Shown: positions 1 through 6,400, counted from the stretch's first letter. The stretch: 7,091 nucleotides of DNA from an uncultured Kouleothrix sp. (GCA_937858455.1 CALLYN010000135.1:1-7091); one strand, 5' to 3'. Made by a program: numbers and translations. Notes: generated by a model from the sequence alone, not told the origin.

Positions 1-2
1 TG

Positions 3-1007
3 GCGCGGGGACGGATCAGCCGGCATTTCCGCTCCGGAAAACGCAAGCTGGTCGACTTGCTCCTTCAAGCGTCCGCCGAAAATCGCCCAGGTTTGGAGTC
101 CGACCTGCAAACCTTGATCGACGAACGGGCTCAACGGCCACAACCAGCGCCGCTCGAAAAAACACGACCAGCTCAAGCACGATCTCGCCAAGCCGTCCCT
201 GCCACCCCCAGACCGCATAGGCATGATGACCATGGCCATCATGAACCGCCTGTCTCGCTGCATGAATGGCTGTCGGGGATCGGCGTACCGCCCCCCCAAC
301 CGTTTGTTCCCGATGCCTGGCAAGTGGAGGCGCTGGCGAAACTGGCGGAGACGGATGTGGTCGTCAGCGTGCCGACCGGGAGCGGCAAGACCTATGTGGC
401 GATCGAAGCGACCGCTCGCGCGATGCGCGAGAATCGGACCGTCATCTACACCTCCCCCCTCAAGGCGCTTTCCAATACGAAATTTACCGAGTTCTCACGC
501 GTGTTCGGCCCTGGCCAGGTAGGCATCCTCACCGGCGACCGCCGCGAGCATAGCCAAGCACCACTGTTGATTATGACGACGGAGATCTTGCGCAATCTGC
601 TCTATGACGCCGCCGGAGGCGAGATCGATGTGCGCCTGGACACGCTGGGTCTGGTGATTATGGATGAGTCACAGTACCTGGCTGATCCGGAGCGCGGAGT
701 CGTGTGGGAAGAAACGCTGATTTTTTGTCCCTCGCAGGCTCGTCTCCTGCTTCTATCGGCCTCTATCGGCAATCCACAGGATATTGCAGACTGGTTGACC
801 GCGATACGCCCGACCCCATGCTCGCTGATTCGCCACACCAAGCGATCGGTTCCGCTGCGGGCCGGCTACCTGCATCCGAACGAAAAACTCACGCCGCTGT
901 TTCGAACCGCCGGCATTCCGTACGGCCAGCCCCATCTTTTGCACCCGGAAGCGAAACGGCTCTTCATGGAATACGAAGAAGAGACCGGCCCCTCCCGATC
1001 ACGCTAG
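3..1007 (+). CDS. SKI2-like DEAD/DEAH-box helicase, N-terminal lobe only (5' partial, 3' truncated)
   Basis: This is an ATP-dependent superfamily 2 helicase of the SKI2/MTR4 type, probably acting on RNA in the cytoplasm. The frame is open to the left window edge. A TTG at 57 is possible but has no Shine-Dalgarno sequence, so the true start is probably outside. Counting from codon 57, a Pro/Arg/His-rich linker (about 25-66) precedes the first RecA lobe. Visible motifs are a WQVEAL Q-like patch near 88, Walker A PTGSGKT with K111, Ia TSPLKALSN, TTEILRN, motif II DESQ at 203-206, the family signature DPERGVVWEE, motif III SAS, and RSVPL leading toward lobe 2. The stop at 1007 falls in that linker. 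The second RecA lobe, with motifs IV-VI and the Arg finger, is absent from every downstream plus frame, so the product should lack ATPase-coupled unwinding. Either the gene is broken or an assembly join lies near 1000. Motif II has Gln where DExH proteins carry His. Confidence 0.8.
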   Translation, partial: ARGRISRHFRSGKRKLVDLLLQASAENRPGLESDLQTLIDERAQRPQPAPLEKTRPAQARSRQAVPATPRPHRHDDHGHHEPPVSLHEWLSGIGVPPPQPFVPDAWQVEALAKLAETDVVVSVPTGSGKTYVAIEATARAMRENRTVIYTSPLKALSNTKFTEFSRVFGPGQVGILTGDRREHSQAPLLIMTTEILRNLLYDAAGGEIDVRLDTLGLVIMDESQYLADPERGVVWEETLIFCPSQARLLLLSASIGNPQDIADWLTAIRPTPCSLIRHTKRSVPLRAGYLHPNEKLTPLFRTAGIPYGQPHLLHPEAKRLFMEYEEETGPSRSR

Positions 1008-1042
1008 TCGCTGTTCCAGCTGATGTCGCTCATGAAGCGTGA

Positions 1043-1170
1043 AACGGCTCTCGCAAACGAAAAAGCCGTTCCATCCCTACTGCCATCATTGCGAAATGAT
1101 GACCTACGAGTGATGAACGAAGTCCAGTTAGCCAGGCCCCTGCGAATAGGGGAAGGACAGCTGCTGGCTA
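1043..1170. other. Intergenic hairpin cluster between convergent genes
   Basis: This gap holds three inverted repeats. AACGGCT (1043-1049) pairs with AGCCGTT (1064-1070). CATCATT (1084-1090) pairs with AATGATG (1095-1101) across a GCGA loop, which fits the stable GNRA class. TAGCCAG (1129-1135) pairs with CTGGCTA (1164-1170) and encloses a smaller CCCCT/AGGGG stem (1137-1141 with 1148-1152). The last stem overlaps the stop codon of the minus-strand barrel gene and could end its transcript. None has a following T-run on either strand, so a Rho-independent terminator is not demonstrated. No coding sequence is recognisable here. Confidence 0.4.
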
Positions 1171-2091
1171 GAACGAATAGGTCAGGCCGACCGTCGGGCC
1201 ATGGCGAAGCGTTTGGAACTGAGTCAACGGTGCGGACGCCGTAGATCCATCTGCCCCGTACAATTTCCACTGATCGCTGACGAGTACGCGATTCCACCAC
1301 ACGCGGTATCCTCCCGTGAGGTACAGCCGATCCCAGATTTTGACCCGTAGATTAAAATCTGAGGTGGTGCCGATCCCGAGGCCGGTCATTCGGAAACTCG
1401 GATCTTGCGCAAGATCCGTCCGAAGGTGATGCACATCCTCATTATTCAAATAGGACAGTAGCAGCGCTACCCTCGCCTCAACGCTCACGCGCGGATCGAG
1501 CCTATATTCAAGCTCTCCACCGACCCGTCCAGAAAACCATGTCGTCGTATTCGTAATCACGGACTGATTGCGAAACCCGACCGTGCCGGCAGGAGAGCAC
1601 TTGAACGCTGGAGTCGGAGCCGAAGGCGTCGTGCATTCCGCCTGAGCAAGCCCCGTGGCTACATGCCGTTCACGCCAATATTGCAGCCCTGCAAAGACCC
1701 CCATGCTTCCTCGTTTTTCCTGGAAGGTATGCGCCGTCACGCCAAGATCACCGTTGAGATACCAGAGATTGTCGCCGCCGATGTCGCTGTAGGTTCGCGA
1801 AAACCGGTGTTCGCCGCTCACGGTCGCCCCTTGTGATGCAGCGCCTTGCGCGCTTAAAAAATCGTCGTCCGTCAGACGTCCACCGCCGATGGCCCCGTAG
1901 CCGAAGGCGCCGCGGAAATAGATCTTGTTCTTCAACTGCACCCGCCCGGTGATCTCGGTCACGTTGGTGCCAGTATCTTTAAATTTCAATTTGGAACTGG
2001 GATTTCCCAGATTTGGATCAAGCCCGGAGGCATTATGGCTCCAAACCGTTTCCCCCTGACTGAACCATTCGGAAATTTTGAGATCGACCTG
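1168..2091 (-). pseudogene. Outer-membrane beta-barrel protein, 5' end missing
   Basis: About 300 residues read as a transmembrane beta-barrel: alternating polar/hydrophobic strands rich in aromatics and glycine, with charged turns between them. It opens with LKISEWFSQGETVWSHN, followed by GTNVTEITGRVQ, then a Gly-rich GAIGGGRLTDDDF turn. The C-terminus, GLTYSF, ends in Phe, the usual signal for BAM-dependent insertion. One loop has two cysteines (AEC and FKC) that could form a disulfide. The wording resembles uncharacterised barrel proteins common in Nitrospira genomes; this is recollection. No specific transport or enzymatic role can be given. The signal peptide and first strands are missing because the sequence switches to glgE at 2078-2091. 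GC content and codon use are clearly lower than in the neighbouring glg genes. Confidence 0.7.
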
Positions 2092-2484
2092 CGTCACCGA
2101 GTCGGCGGCGATGCGCTTGGCCATATCGCGCGCCCACGACTTGAAGTGGTCGACCCAGGCGAGCACGCTGTAGCTGGCGCGTCCGACGCGCGCGGCCACA
2201 AACTCGCCGCGCCAGCGGTCGTTCACCAGCGGCTCCATCGGCGCCTCGGCCCACTCGGCGTCGCCGTCGGCGCGGTAGCACAGCACCGCCGAGAGCGCGT
2301 CGTGGCTGTCGGTGAAGATATCGGCCTCGACTTCGACCGCCTCGCCGGCCACGCGCTTGATCGCGAAGCGCCCGCCGTCGATCGCCGGCGTCACGCCCTC
2401 GATCACCACGCGGCTGCGCCCTTCGTCCAGATTAGGCGCGCCGGGGGCGATCAGCTCGGCCGTTAGTGTCTGCTCTTCAATCAT
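1168..2484 (-). CDS. Chimeric 438-residue frame: GlgE N-terminus joined in frame to an outer-membrane beta-barrel
   Basis: The frame runs without a stop from ATG at 2484 to TAG at 1168, but its two parts belong to unrelated proteins. Residues 1 to about 132 are the N-terminal domain of a cytoplasmic glucan maltosyltransferase. Residues about 136 to 438 are an outer-membrane barrel that would need an export signal, and none precedes it. Codon use changes at the same place, from almost all G/C-ending codons to mixed ones such as AAA, ATT, AGT and AAT. A short stretch at 2078-2091, coding QVDLK, could fit both parents, so the join may have happened through microhomology. A real fusion is unlikely because the halves act in different compartments. 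The two parts are annotated separately. The frame should not be treated as one protein without reads spanning the join. Confidence 0.75.
   Translation of the reverse strand: MIEEQTLTAELIAPGAPNLDEGRSRVVIEGVTPAIDGGRFAIKRVAGEAVEVEADIFTDSHDALSAVLCYRADGDAEWAEAPMEPLVNDRWRGEFVAARVGRASYSVLAWVDHFKSWARDMAKRIAADSVTQVDLKISEWFSQGETVWSHNASGLDPNLGNPSSKLKFKDTGTNVTEITGRVQLKNKIYFRGAFGYGAIGGGRLTDDDFLSAQGAASQGATVSGEHRFSRTYSDIGGDNLWYLNGDLGVTAHTFQEKRGSMGVFAGLQYWRERHVATGLAQAECTTPSAPTPAFKCSPAGTVGFRNQSVITNTTTWFSGRVGGELEYRLDPRVSVEARVALLLSYLNNEDVHHLRTDLAQDPSFRMTGLGIGTTSDFNLRVKIWDRLYLTGGYRVWWNRVLVSDQWKLYGADGSTASAPLTQFQTLRHGPTVGLTYSF
2078..2091. other. Probable chimeric breakpoint
   Basis: Above this point, minus-strand codons are GC-rich and encode GlgE. 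Below it they are mixed and encode a barrel. The 14 bases in between read QVDLK and are plausible in both parents: GlgE proteins have a V-x-VDL-like end to this domain, and the barrel family begins with VDLKISEWF. That fits joining by microhomology, in an assembly graph or during amplification, although a rare natural recombination cannot be excluded from sequence alone. Confidence 0.65.
2078..2484 (-). pseudogene. glgE: glgE 5' fragment: alpha-1,4-glucan:maltose-1-phosphate maltosyltransferase, N-terminal domain
   Basis: GlgE transfers maltosyl units from alpha-maltose-1-phosphate onto alpha-1,4-glucan chains in the cytoplasm. The fragment holds about 132-136 residues of a protein that is usually about 650-700 long. 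They form the N-terminal beta-sandwich domain (DUF3416), recognised by RVVIEGVTPAIDGG near 25-38, FAIKRVAGE near 40-48, EADIFTDSHD near 53-62, LVNDRWRGEF near 86-95 and AWVDHFKSWARDMAKR near 109-124. The catalytic TIM barrel with its Asp nucleophile is absent, so the fragment cannot be active. The start is ATG at 2484. The only purine-rich patch upstream, GAGAAG at 2488-2493, is too close for an ideal ribosome site. It lies 155 bp downstream of the glycogen synthase gene on the same strand, as expected for a glgA-glgE operon. The full gene probably exists in the source genome and was lost here at the join. Confidence 0.8.
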
Positions 2485-2639
2485 GGGCTTCTCGCTGCTG
2501 CATCACCCCGCCCCCTGCCCCGCCGCTATGCAAGGCGGGGGTGTGTTTTGGCGTGCGAGCGGTCTCGGCAAAGCCGAAAGCGCATGCACGCGCGTTTGAT
2601 CCCCCGGTGCCAGGAGCGGGGGCAGAGGGTGAGGGTTCC
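2485..2639. other. glgA-glgE spacer with GC-rich hairpins
   Basis: The 155 bp between the glycogen synthase stop and the glgE start carries no recognisable gene. It has three inverted repeats: CCCCGCC (2518-2524) with GGCGGGG (2534-2540), TCGGC (2565-2569) with GCCGA (2573-2577), and CCCCCG (2601-2606) with CGGGGG (2617-2622). On the minus strand the segment starts with an AACCCTCACCCTCTGCCCC-type tract just after the glgA stop, resembling decayed intergenic repeats common in Chloroflexota (recollection). The first stem is followed on the plus strand by TGTGTTTT, but no plus-strand gene precedes it. The stems may lower glgE expression relative to glgA or be repeat remnants. Confidence 0.4.
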
Positions 2640-3851
2640 TTATACCAACGACCGGTACATCTCAAGCGTCCGCTGGGCGATCGCCGTCCAGCTGAAGTGC
2701 TCTTCGACGCGGCGGCGGCCGGCCGCGCCGTAGCGCGCCATGAGCGCCGGGTCGAGCGCCACCTTGTTGATCGCGGCGGCCAGGTCGCCCGCGAACCGCG
2801 CCGGGTCGGCCGGGTCGAACGTGCCGGGCTTCAGCTCCAGCGGCACCAGCTCGCCCGTCTCGCCCGGCACCACCACCTCGGGGATGCCGCCGACCGCCGA
2901 GGCCACCACCGCCGTCTCGCAGGCCATAGCCTCGAGGTTGATGATGCCGAACGGCTCGTACACCGACGGGCAGCAGAACACGCTGGCCTGGGCGTAGAAC
3001 TGGATCACGTCGGCGCGCGGCAGCATTTCCTGGATCCAGATCACGCCGCCGCGCCTGGCGCTCACCTCGGCCACGCGCTCGGCCATCTCCTGGCCGATCT
3101 CTTTGGTGTCGGGCGCGCCGGCGCACAGCACCACCTGCAGCGACGGGTCGATCTCGGGGATGGCGTTTACCAGGTGAATGATGCCCTTCTGGCGTGTGAT
3201 CCGGCCGACAAACAGCACAAATGGCTTGCTCGGGTCGACGCCGCGCCGGGTCAGCGCGTCGCTGGCCTGGGTGGCGCGGTACTGCTGCAGGTCGATGCCG
3301 TTGTGGATCACGTGCACCTTGGCGGCGTCGACGTTGAACAGCCGCAACACGTCGTTGCGCGTCTCCTGCGACACCGCCACAATCGCGTCGGCGTCTTCGA
3401 TGCTGGCGCGCTCCATCCACGAGCTCAGGTGGTAGGCATTGCCAAGCTGCTCGACCTTCCACGGGCGCAGTGGCTCGAGCGAGTGGATCGTGAGCACCAG
3501 CGGCACGCCCCAGAGCTTTTTCGCCAGGAAGCCGGCCATGTCGGTGTACCAGGTATGGCAGTGCACCACGCTGGCGTCGAGCGTGTCTTTGGCCATGCGC
3601 AGGCTGCGCTCGAAGGCGTCGAGCGCGCCGCCAAAGCGCGCGTCGGTGTTCTGCTTGGCCTCGGGCCACGCGCCGTAGCCGCGCACGCGCAGCCGCTCGC
3701 CGCTCACGTCCTGGTCGCCGAAGCAGCGCACCTCGACCGGCACCAGCTGCGCCAGCTCGCGGCTGAGGTATTCGACATGGACGCCCGCGCCGCCATACAC
3801 ATTCGGCGGGTATTCGTTGGTAAACAGTGCCACCTTCTCAAGCCCTGGCAT
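2640..3851 (-). CDS. glgA: Glycogen synthase, GlgA/GlgM type (GT4 glycosyltransferase)
   Basis: This complete 403-residue GT-B enzyme uses ADP-glucose. The sequence fits the actinobacterial-type glycogen synthase group (glgA_Coryne), in which GlgM makes maltose-1-phosphate by adding glucose to glucose-1-phosphate. The donor half shows NEYPP at 12-16 and GGAGVHVEYLSREL at 20-33. VHCHTWYTDMAG (96-107) and TIHSLEPLRPWK (121-132) follow, then VSQETR and IHNGID at 182-187. The second Rossmann half opens with LFVGRITRQKG at 213-223 and carries the GT4 EX7E pair E299/E307 in EPFGIINLEAMAC. No signal peptide or membrane segment is visible, so it is cytoplasmic. ATG at 3851 was chosen over an in-frame ATG at 3956 because homology begins at once and GGGAGG lies 7 nt upstream. 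The upstream option would add 35 unrelated residues covering the promoter. The glgE fragment follows on the same strand, supporting a maltose-1-phosphate route to glucan. A plain chain-extending GlgA role is the alternative. Confidence 0.93.
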   Translation of the reverse strand: MPGLEKVALFTNEYPPNVYGGAGVHVEYLSRELAQLVPVEVRCFGDQDVSGERLRVRGYGAWPEAKQNTDARFGGALDAFERSLRMAKDTLDASVVHCHTWYTDMAGFLAKKLWGVPLVLTIHSLEPLRPWKVEQLGNAYHLSSWMERASIEDADAIVAVSQETRNDVLRLFNVDAAKVHVIHNGIDLQQYRATQASDALTRRGVDPSKPFVLFVGRITRQKGIIHLVNAIPEIDPSLQVVLCAGAPDTKEIGQEMAERVAEVSARRGGVIWIQEMLPRADVIQFYAQASVFCCPSVYEPFGIINLEAMACETAVVASAVGGIPEVVVPGETGELVPLELKPGTFDPADPARFAGDLAAAINKVALDPALMARYGAAGRRRVEEHFSWTAIAQRTLEMYRSLV

Positions 3852-3858
3852 GCAGCAG

Positions 3859-3866
3859 CCTCCCTC
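3859..3866 (-). promoter_or_regulatory. Ribosome binding site of glgA
   Basis: The minus strand reads GAGGGAGG seven bases before ATG at 3851. This is a strong purine-rich Shine-Dalgarno sequence with near-ideal spacing. It decides the start against the longer frame beginning at 3956. Confidence 0.75.
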
Positions 3867-3901
3867 GCTCCGCAGTCGATGGCGATCTACGATGTTGTGT
3901 G

Positions 3902-3916
3902 ATAGCGCGGCGCTAT
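3902..3916. repeat. Palindrome ATAGCGC-G-GCGCTAT over the glgA promoter
   Basis: Two perfect 7-bp arms (3902-3908 and 3910-3916) flank one central base. The site covers the predicted glgA start point and touches its -10, a typical repressor operator position. The core TAGCGCGGCG recurs at 3961-3970. No DNA-binding regulator is encoded in the window. Confidence 0.5.
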
Positions 3917-3925
3917 TGTACCATA
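3915..3925 (-). promoter_or_regulatory. Predicted extended -10 promoter of glgA
   Basis: On the minus strand TACAAT (3920-3915) is preceded by TGG, which gives an extended -10 element of the TGnTAnAAT kind. No good TTGACA-like -35 lies 16-18 bp upstream, which extended -10 promoters tolerate. Transcription would begin near 3908, leaving a leader of about 57 nt before the ATG. Confidence 0.45.
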
Positions 3926-3956
3926 GCATGCACCATGCGTTTGGGGCCACCACCAA

Positions 3957-3970
3957 GCGCTAGCGCGGCG
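3957..3970. repeat. Second TAGCGCGGCG copy inside a GCGCTAGCGC palindrome
   Basis: GCGCTAGCGC (3957-3966) is a perfect 10-bp palindrome that runs into TAGCGCGGCG (3961-3970), an exact repeat of 3903-3912. The copies are 58 bp apart in the glgA/kinase divergent region. They could be paired operator sites, or chance in GC-rich DNA. Confidence 0.4.
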
Positions 3971-4054
3971 TCAACGTCACCCCAATCGCCCCGCCCCATG
4001 CCGGCTATCGCGGGCAGGTTTTCAAATCTTTCCCCTAAATGAACCGGCCGCTTC

Positions 4055-4082
4055 TTGCCAACCCGCTGCGCGCCCTTAGAAT
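4055..4082 (+). promoter_or_regulatory. Predicted sigma-70-type promoter of the hybrid kinase
   Basis: TTGCCA (4055-4060) and TAGAAT (4077-4082) each match the -35 and -10 consensus at five of six positions, with a 16-bp spacer. The start point would be near 4089, giving a leader of about 54 nt. A GAGGA at 4134-4138 sits just upstream of the ATG as a slightly close ribosome site. Confidence 0.5.
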
Positions 4083-4142
4083 AGATTACGGACTCCGTGC
4101 TGTTCGGCTCATGACTCCTGCGACACCCCAAGCGAGGAAGCG

Positions 4143-6344
4143 ATGGAACCAACCACGCTCCCCGAAGATCTGCAGGCCGAGTGCCAACGCCTGCGCCAGC
4201 GCGTCGCCGAGCTCGAAAATCGCGATATCTCCGAGCGTAGGCGCGCCGAGGATCGCCTGCGCAGCAGCGAAGACCGCTTCCGCGCAATGATCGAGAACGG
4301 CAGCGAGGGCGTGCTGCTGCGCGGCTTCGACCGGCGCGTCAGCTATATCAGCCCGGCTCTCACCGCCATGCTCGGCTATACCATCGGCGATTTCACCACG
4401 CGCGAGGTGCGGTCGCTCATCCACCCCGACGATTGGCCGGCGCTCAGCGCCATGATGCAGTCGGTATTCACTACGCCCGGCGCCACCGGCCAGATTGTCT
4501 CGCGCACGCGCCACCTCAATGGCAGCTGGCGCTGGATCGAGCGCAACGCGATCAACCAGCTCGAGAACCCGGCCATCGCCAGCGTGATCGTGAACTTTCG
4601 CGATGTCACGGCGCACTACGAGGCCGACCAGGCGCTCAGCCGATCGCTCGAGCGCCTGGCCGCGCTGCACACGATCGACCAGGCCATCCTCGAGCAGAAA
4701 ACTCCCGACGCAATCGCGCGCGTGGCGGTGACGCGCACGCGCGCGCTGGTGCCCTACCAGGCCGCCCACGTGCTGATATACAGCTCCGACGGCACGATGT
4801 CGCAGGTGCTGGCCGCCGACGGCCAGCCCATCCAGCCGCTCGAACCGCACACCTGGCTCGCGCGCGACTTCTCGCTGGCCATCGACCGGCGCCCCGAGCA
4901 GCTGGTGATCAATAACGACTATCGCGCCACCCCCGGCGATCGCCCGATCCTCCAGGCGCTCGGCGCGGCCGGAATACGCGCCTGCATCCATACGCCGCTG
5001 TGGGTCAAGGGCCAGCTGATCGGCGGCTTCAACCTGTTCGCCAGCAGCCCATGCGACTTCACCCACGAGCACGCCGCCATCGCGCAGGAGATCGGCAACA
5101 TGCTGGCGATCGCGCTCGATAACGCGCGGCTGGTTGCCTCGCTGCAGCAAGAGCTGGCGGCGCGCGCGCGCGCCGAGGCGGCGCTGGTGGCCGAGCACAC
5201 GCGCGTGCTCCAGCTCAAGAATGAGTTCATGGCGACCATGAGCCACGAGCTGCGCACGCCGCTGGCGGCGGTGCTCGGCTACGCGCAGATGCTGCGCGAG
5301 GGTATCTACGGGCCGCTGCGCGTGAACCAGCAGGCTGCGCTCGAGCGCGTCGAGCAGAGTGGGCAGCATTTGCTGGCGCTGATCAACGACATTCTCGATT
5401 ACAGCAACTTCGAGGCCGGCGTCGCCGGCCTGAGCCGCGCGCTCAGCGCCGTGCGGCCGCTCTGCCTGGCGAGCGTCCAGGCGGTCGCCGCCGCAGCCCA
5501 GCATAAGCAGATCGCTATCAGCACCGCGCTCGACGATGCCGTCGCGACGATCGATGCCGACCCCAGGCGCGTGCAGCAGCTCCTGGTGAACCTGCTCTCG
5601 AACGCTGTGAAGTTCACGCCGGCCGGCGGCGCGATCGTGCTGGAGCTGCGCGGCGACGCGGCCCGCCAGTGCGCGACATTCAGCGTCGCCGATACTGGCA
5701 TCGGCATTGCCGCCAACGATCTGCCGAAGCTTTTTCAGCCGTTCATGCAGCTCGACGGGCGGCTGAACCGTATGTACGAGGGCGCGGGGCTGGGGCTGGC
5801 GCTGGTGCGTCGGCTGGCCGAGGCCCACGGCGGCAGCGTGGCGGTGGAGAGTACGCCGGGCAAGGGCAGCCGCTTCAGCGTGACGCTGCCGTGGGCGCCA
5901 GAGGCTGCAGCGCGCTTGCCGGCGCCGACCGTGGCCGCGCCGGCCACATTGGGGCCTGCGATCGCAGCGCAGCTGCCGCCGCTGATTCTGCTAGTGGAGG
6001 ATCGCGCCAGCAGCGCCGATATGCTGGCCGACGCGCTGCCGAGTTACGGCTTCGCGCTGAATGTGGCCGCAGATGCCGCCGAGGCGCTTGCGGCGCTGCA
6101 CAGGCTGCCGCCGGCGCTGATCGTGATGGACATCCAGCTGCCGGGCATGAGCGGGATCGACCTGATCCGGCATATCCGCGCCGACACAAACTTCAGCGCG
6201 ATTCCGATCATCGCGCTGACGGCGCTGGCAATGCCGGGCGACCGCGAGCGCTGCCTGGCGGCCGGCGCCGACGAGTACCTGGCCAAGCCTGCGCCAATGC
6301 CGGCGCTGCTCGCGGCAATCGCCCGGCTGATCGGCCGGCCGTAG
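4143..6344 (+). CDS. Soluble hybrid sensor histidine kinase (PAS-GAF-HisKA-HATPase-REC)
   Basis: This 733-residue kinase probably senses a cytoplasmic signal, autophosphorylates on His and passes the phosphate to its own receiver. In order: a charged coiled coil (about 5-45); PAS (about 43-160, with LGYTIGDF, HPDDW and NFRDVTAHYEA); GAF (about 170-335, with TPLWVKGQLIGGF); a coiled coil; HisKA with MSHELRTPL, phospho-acceptor H368; HATPase with N box NLLSNAVKF (483-491), DTGIGI at 517, LFQPF and GAGLGLAL at 547; an Ala/Pro linker; and REC (about 615-730) with E619/D620, phospho-acceptor D663 in VMDIQLPGMSG, T693 and K715. All catalytic residues are intact. No membrane segment or output DNA-binding domain is seen, so a separate His-phosphotransfer protein or regulator must lie elsewhere. 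ATG at 4143 follows GAGGAAG closely. The gene diverges from glgA across 291 bp. A role in glycogen control is possible but unproven, and the ligand is unknown. Confidence 0.92.
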   Translation: MEPTTLPEDLQAECQRLRQRVAELENRDISERRRAEDRLRSSEDRFRAMIENGSEGVLLRGFDRRVSYISPALTAMLGYTIGDFTTREVRSLIHPDDWPALSAMMQSVFTTPGATGQIVSRTRHLNGSWRWIERNAINQLENPAIASVIVNFRDVTAHYEADQALSRSLERLAALHTIDQAILEQKTPDAIARVAVTRTRALVPYQAAHVLIYSSDGTMSQVLAADGQPIQPLEPHTWLARDFSLAIDRRPEQLVINNDYRATPGDRPILQALGAAGIRACIHTPLWVKGQLIGGFNLFASSPCDFTHEHAAIAQEIGNMLAIALDNARLVASLQQELAARARAEAALVAEHTRVLQLKNEFMATMSHELRTPLAAVLGYAQMLREGIYGPLRVNQQAALERVEQSGQHLLALINDILDYSNFEAGVAGLSRALSAVRPLCLASVQAVAAAAQHKQIAISTALDDAVATIDADPRRVQQLLVNLLSNAVKFTPAGGAIVLELRGDAARQCATFSVADTGIGIAANDLPKLFQPFMQLDGRLNRMYEGAGLGLALVRRLAEAHGGSVAVESTPGKGSRFSVTLPWAPEAAARLPAPTVAAPATLGPAIAAQLPPLILLVEDRASSADMLADALPSYGFALNVAADAAEALAALHRLPPALIVMDIQLPGMSGIDLIRHIRADTNFSAIPIIALTALAMPGDRERCLAAGADEYLAKPAPMPALLAAIARLIGRP

Positions 6345-6367
6345 GGCGTGCGAGGCTGAAGGTATGC

Positions 6368-6395
6368 ACCTGGCTTACAGTGTCTCGGCCCAGGT
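6368..6395. terminator. Weak inverted repeat between convergent kinase and nitroreductase genes
   Basis: ACCTGG (6368-6373) pairs with CCAGGT (6390-6395) around a 16-nt loop in the 56-bp gap between two convergent stop codons. It could serve as a bidirectional end signal. There is no T-run on either side and the stem is short, so this is tentative. Confidence 0.25.
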
Positions 6396-6400
6396 AAAGT

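Noticed and set aside
1168..2484. A genuine new fusion of a glucan enzyme domain with an outer-membrane barrel
   Set aside because: The compartments are incompatible, no signal peptide is present, the catalytic domain is missing, and base composition changes at the join. A chimera is simpler.
2518..2550. Plus-strand terminator (GC stem followed by TGTGTTTT)
   Set aside because: No plus-strand transcript is expected upstream of it, and the T-run is interrupted.
2466..3902. A 478-codon plus-strand open frame opposite glgA
   Set aside because: It mirrors the glycogen synthase gene, has an Arg/His/Ala-rich composition typical of antisense frames in GC-rich DNA, and has no recognisable domain.
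3852..3956. Upstream ATG (3956) as the glgA start
   Set aside because: It would add 35 residues unlike the family and run through the predicted promoter and palindrome. The ATG at 3851 has a strong ribosome site.
5159..5172. Alternating CG run that might form Z-DNA
   Set aside because: It encodes the Ala/Arg coiled-coil linker of the kinase and is explained by codon bias.
4086..5828. A 580-codon minus-strand open frame opposite the kinase
   Set aside because: It is an antisense shadow of a well-supported kinase gene. It is low-complexity, rich in Arg, His, Gln and Ala, with no motif.
5669..6397. A 242-codon plus-strand frame overlapping the kinase 3' half
   Set aside because: It is an alternate frame of the receiver-domain region with Arg/Gly/Ala-rich low-complexity sequence.
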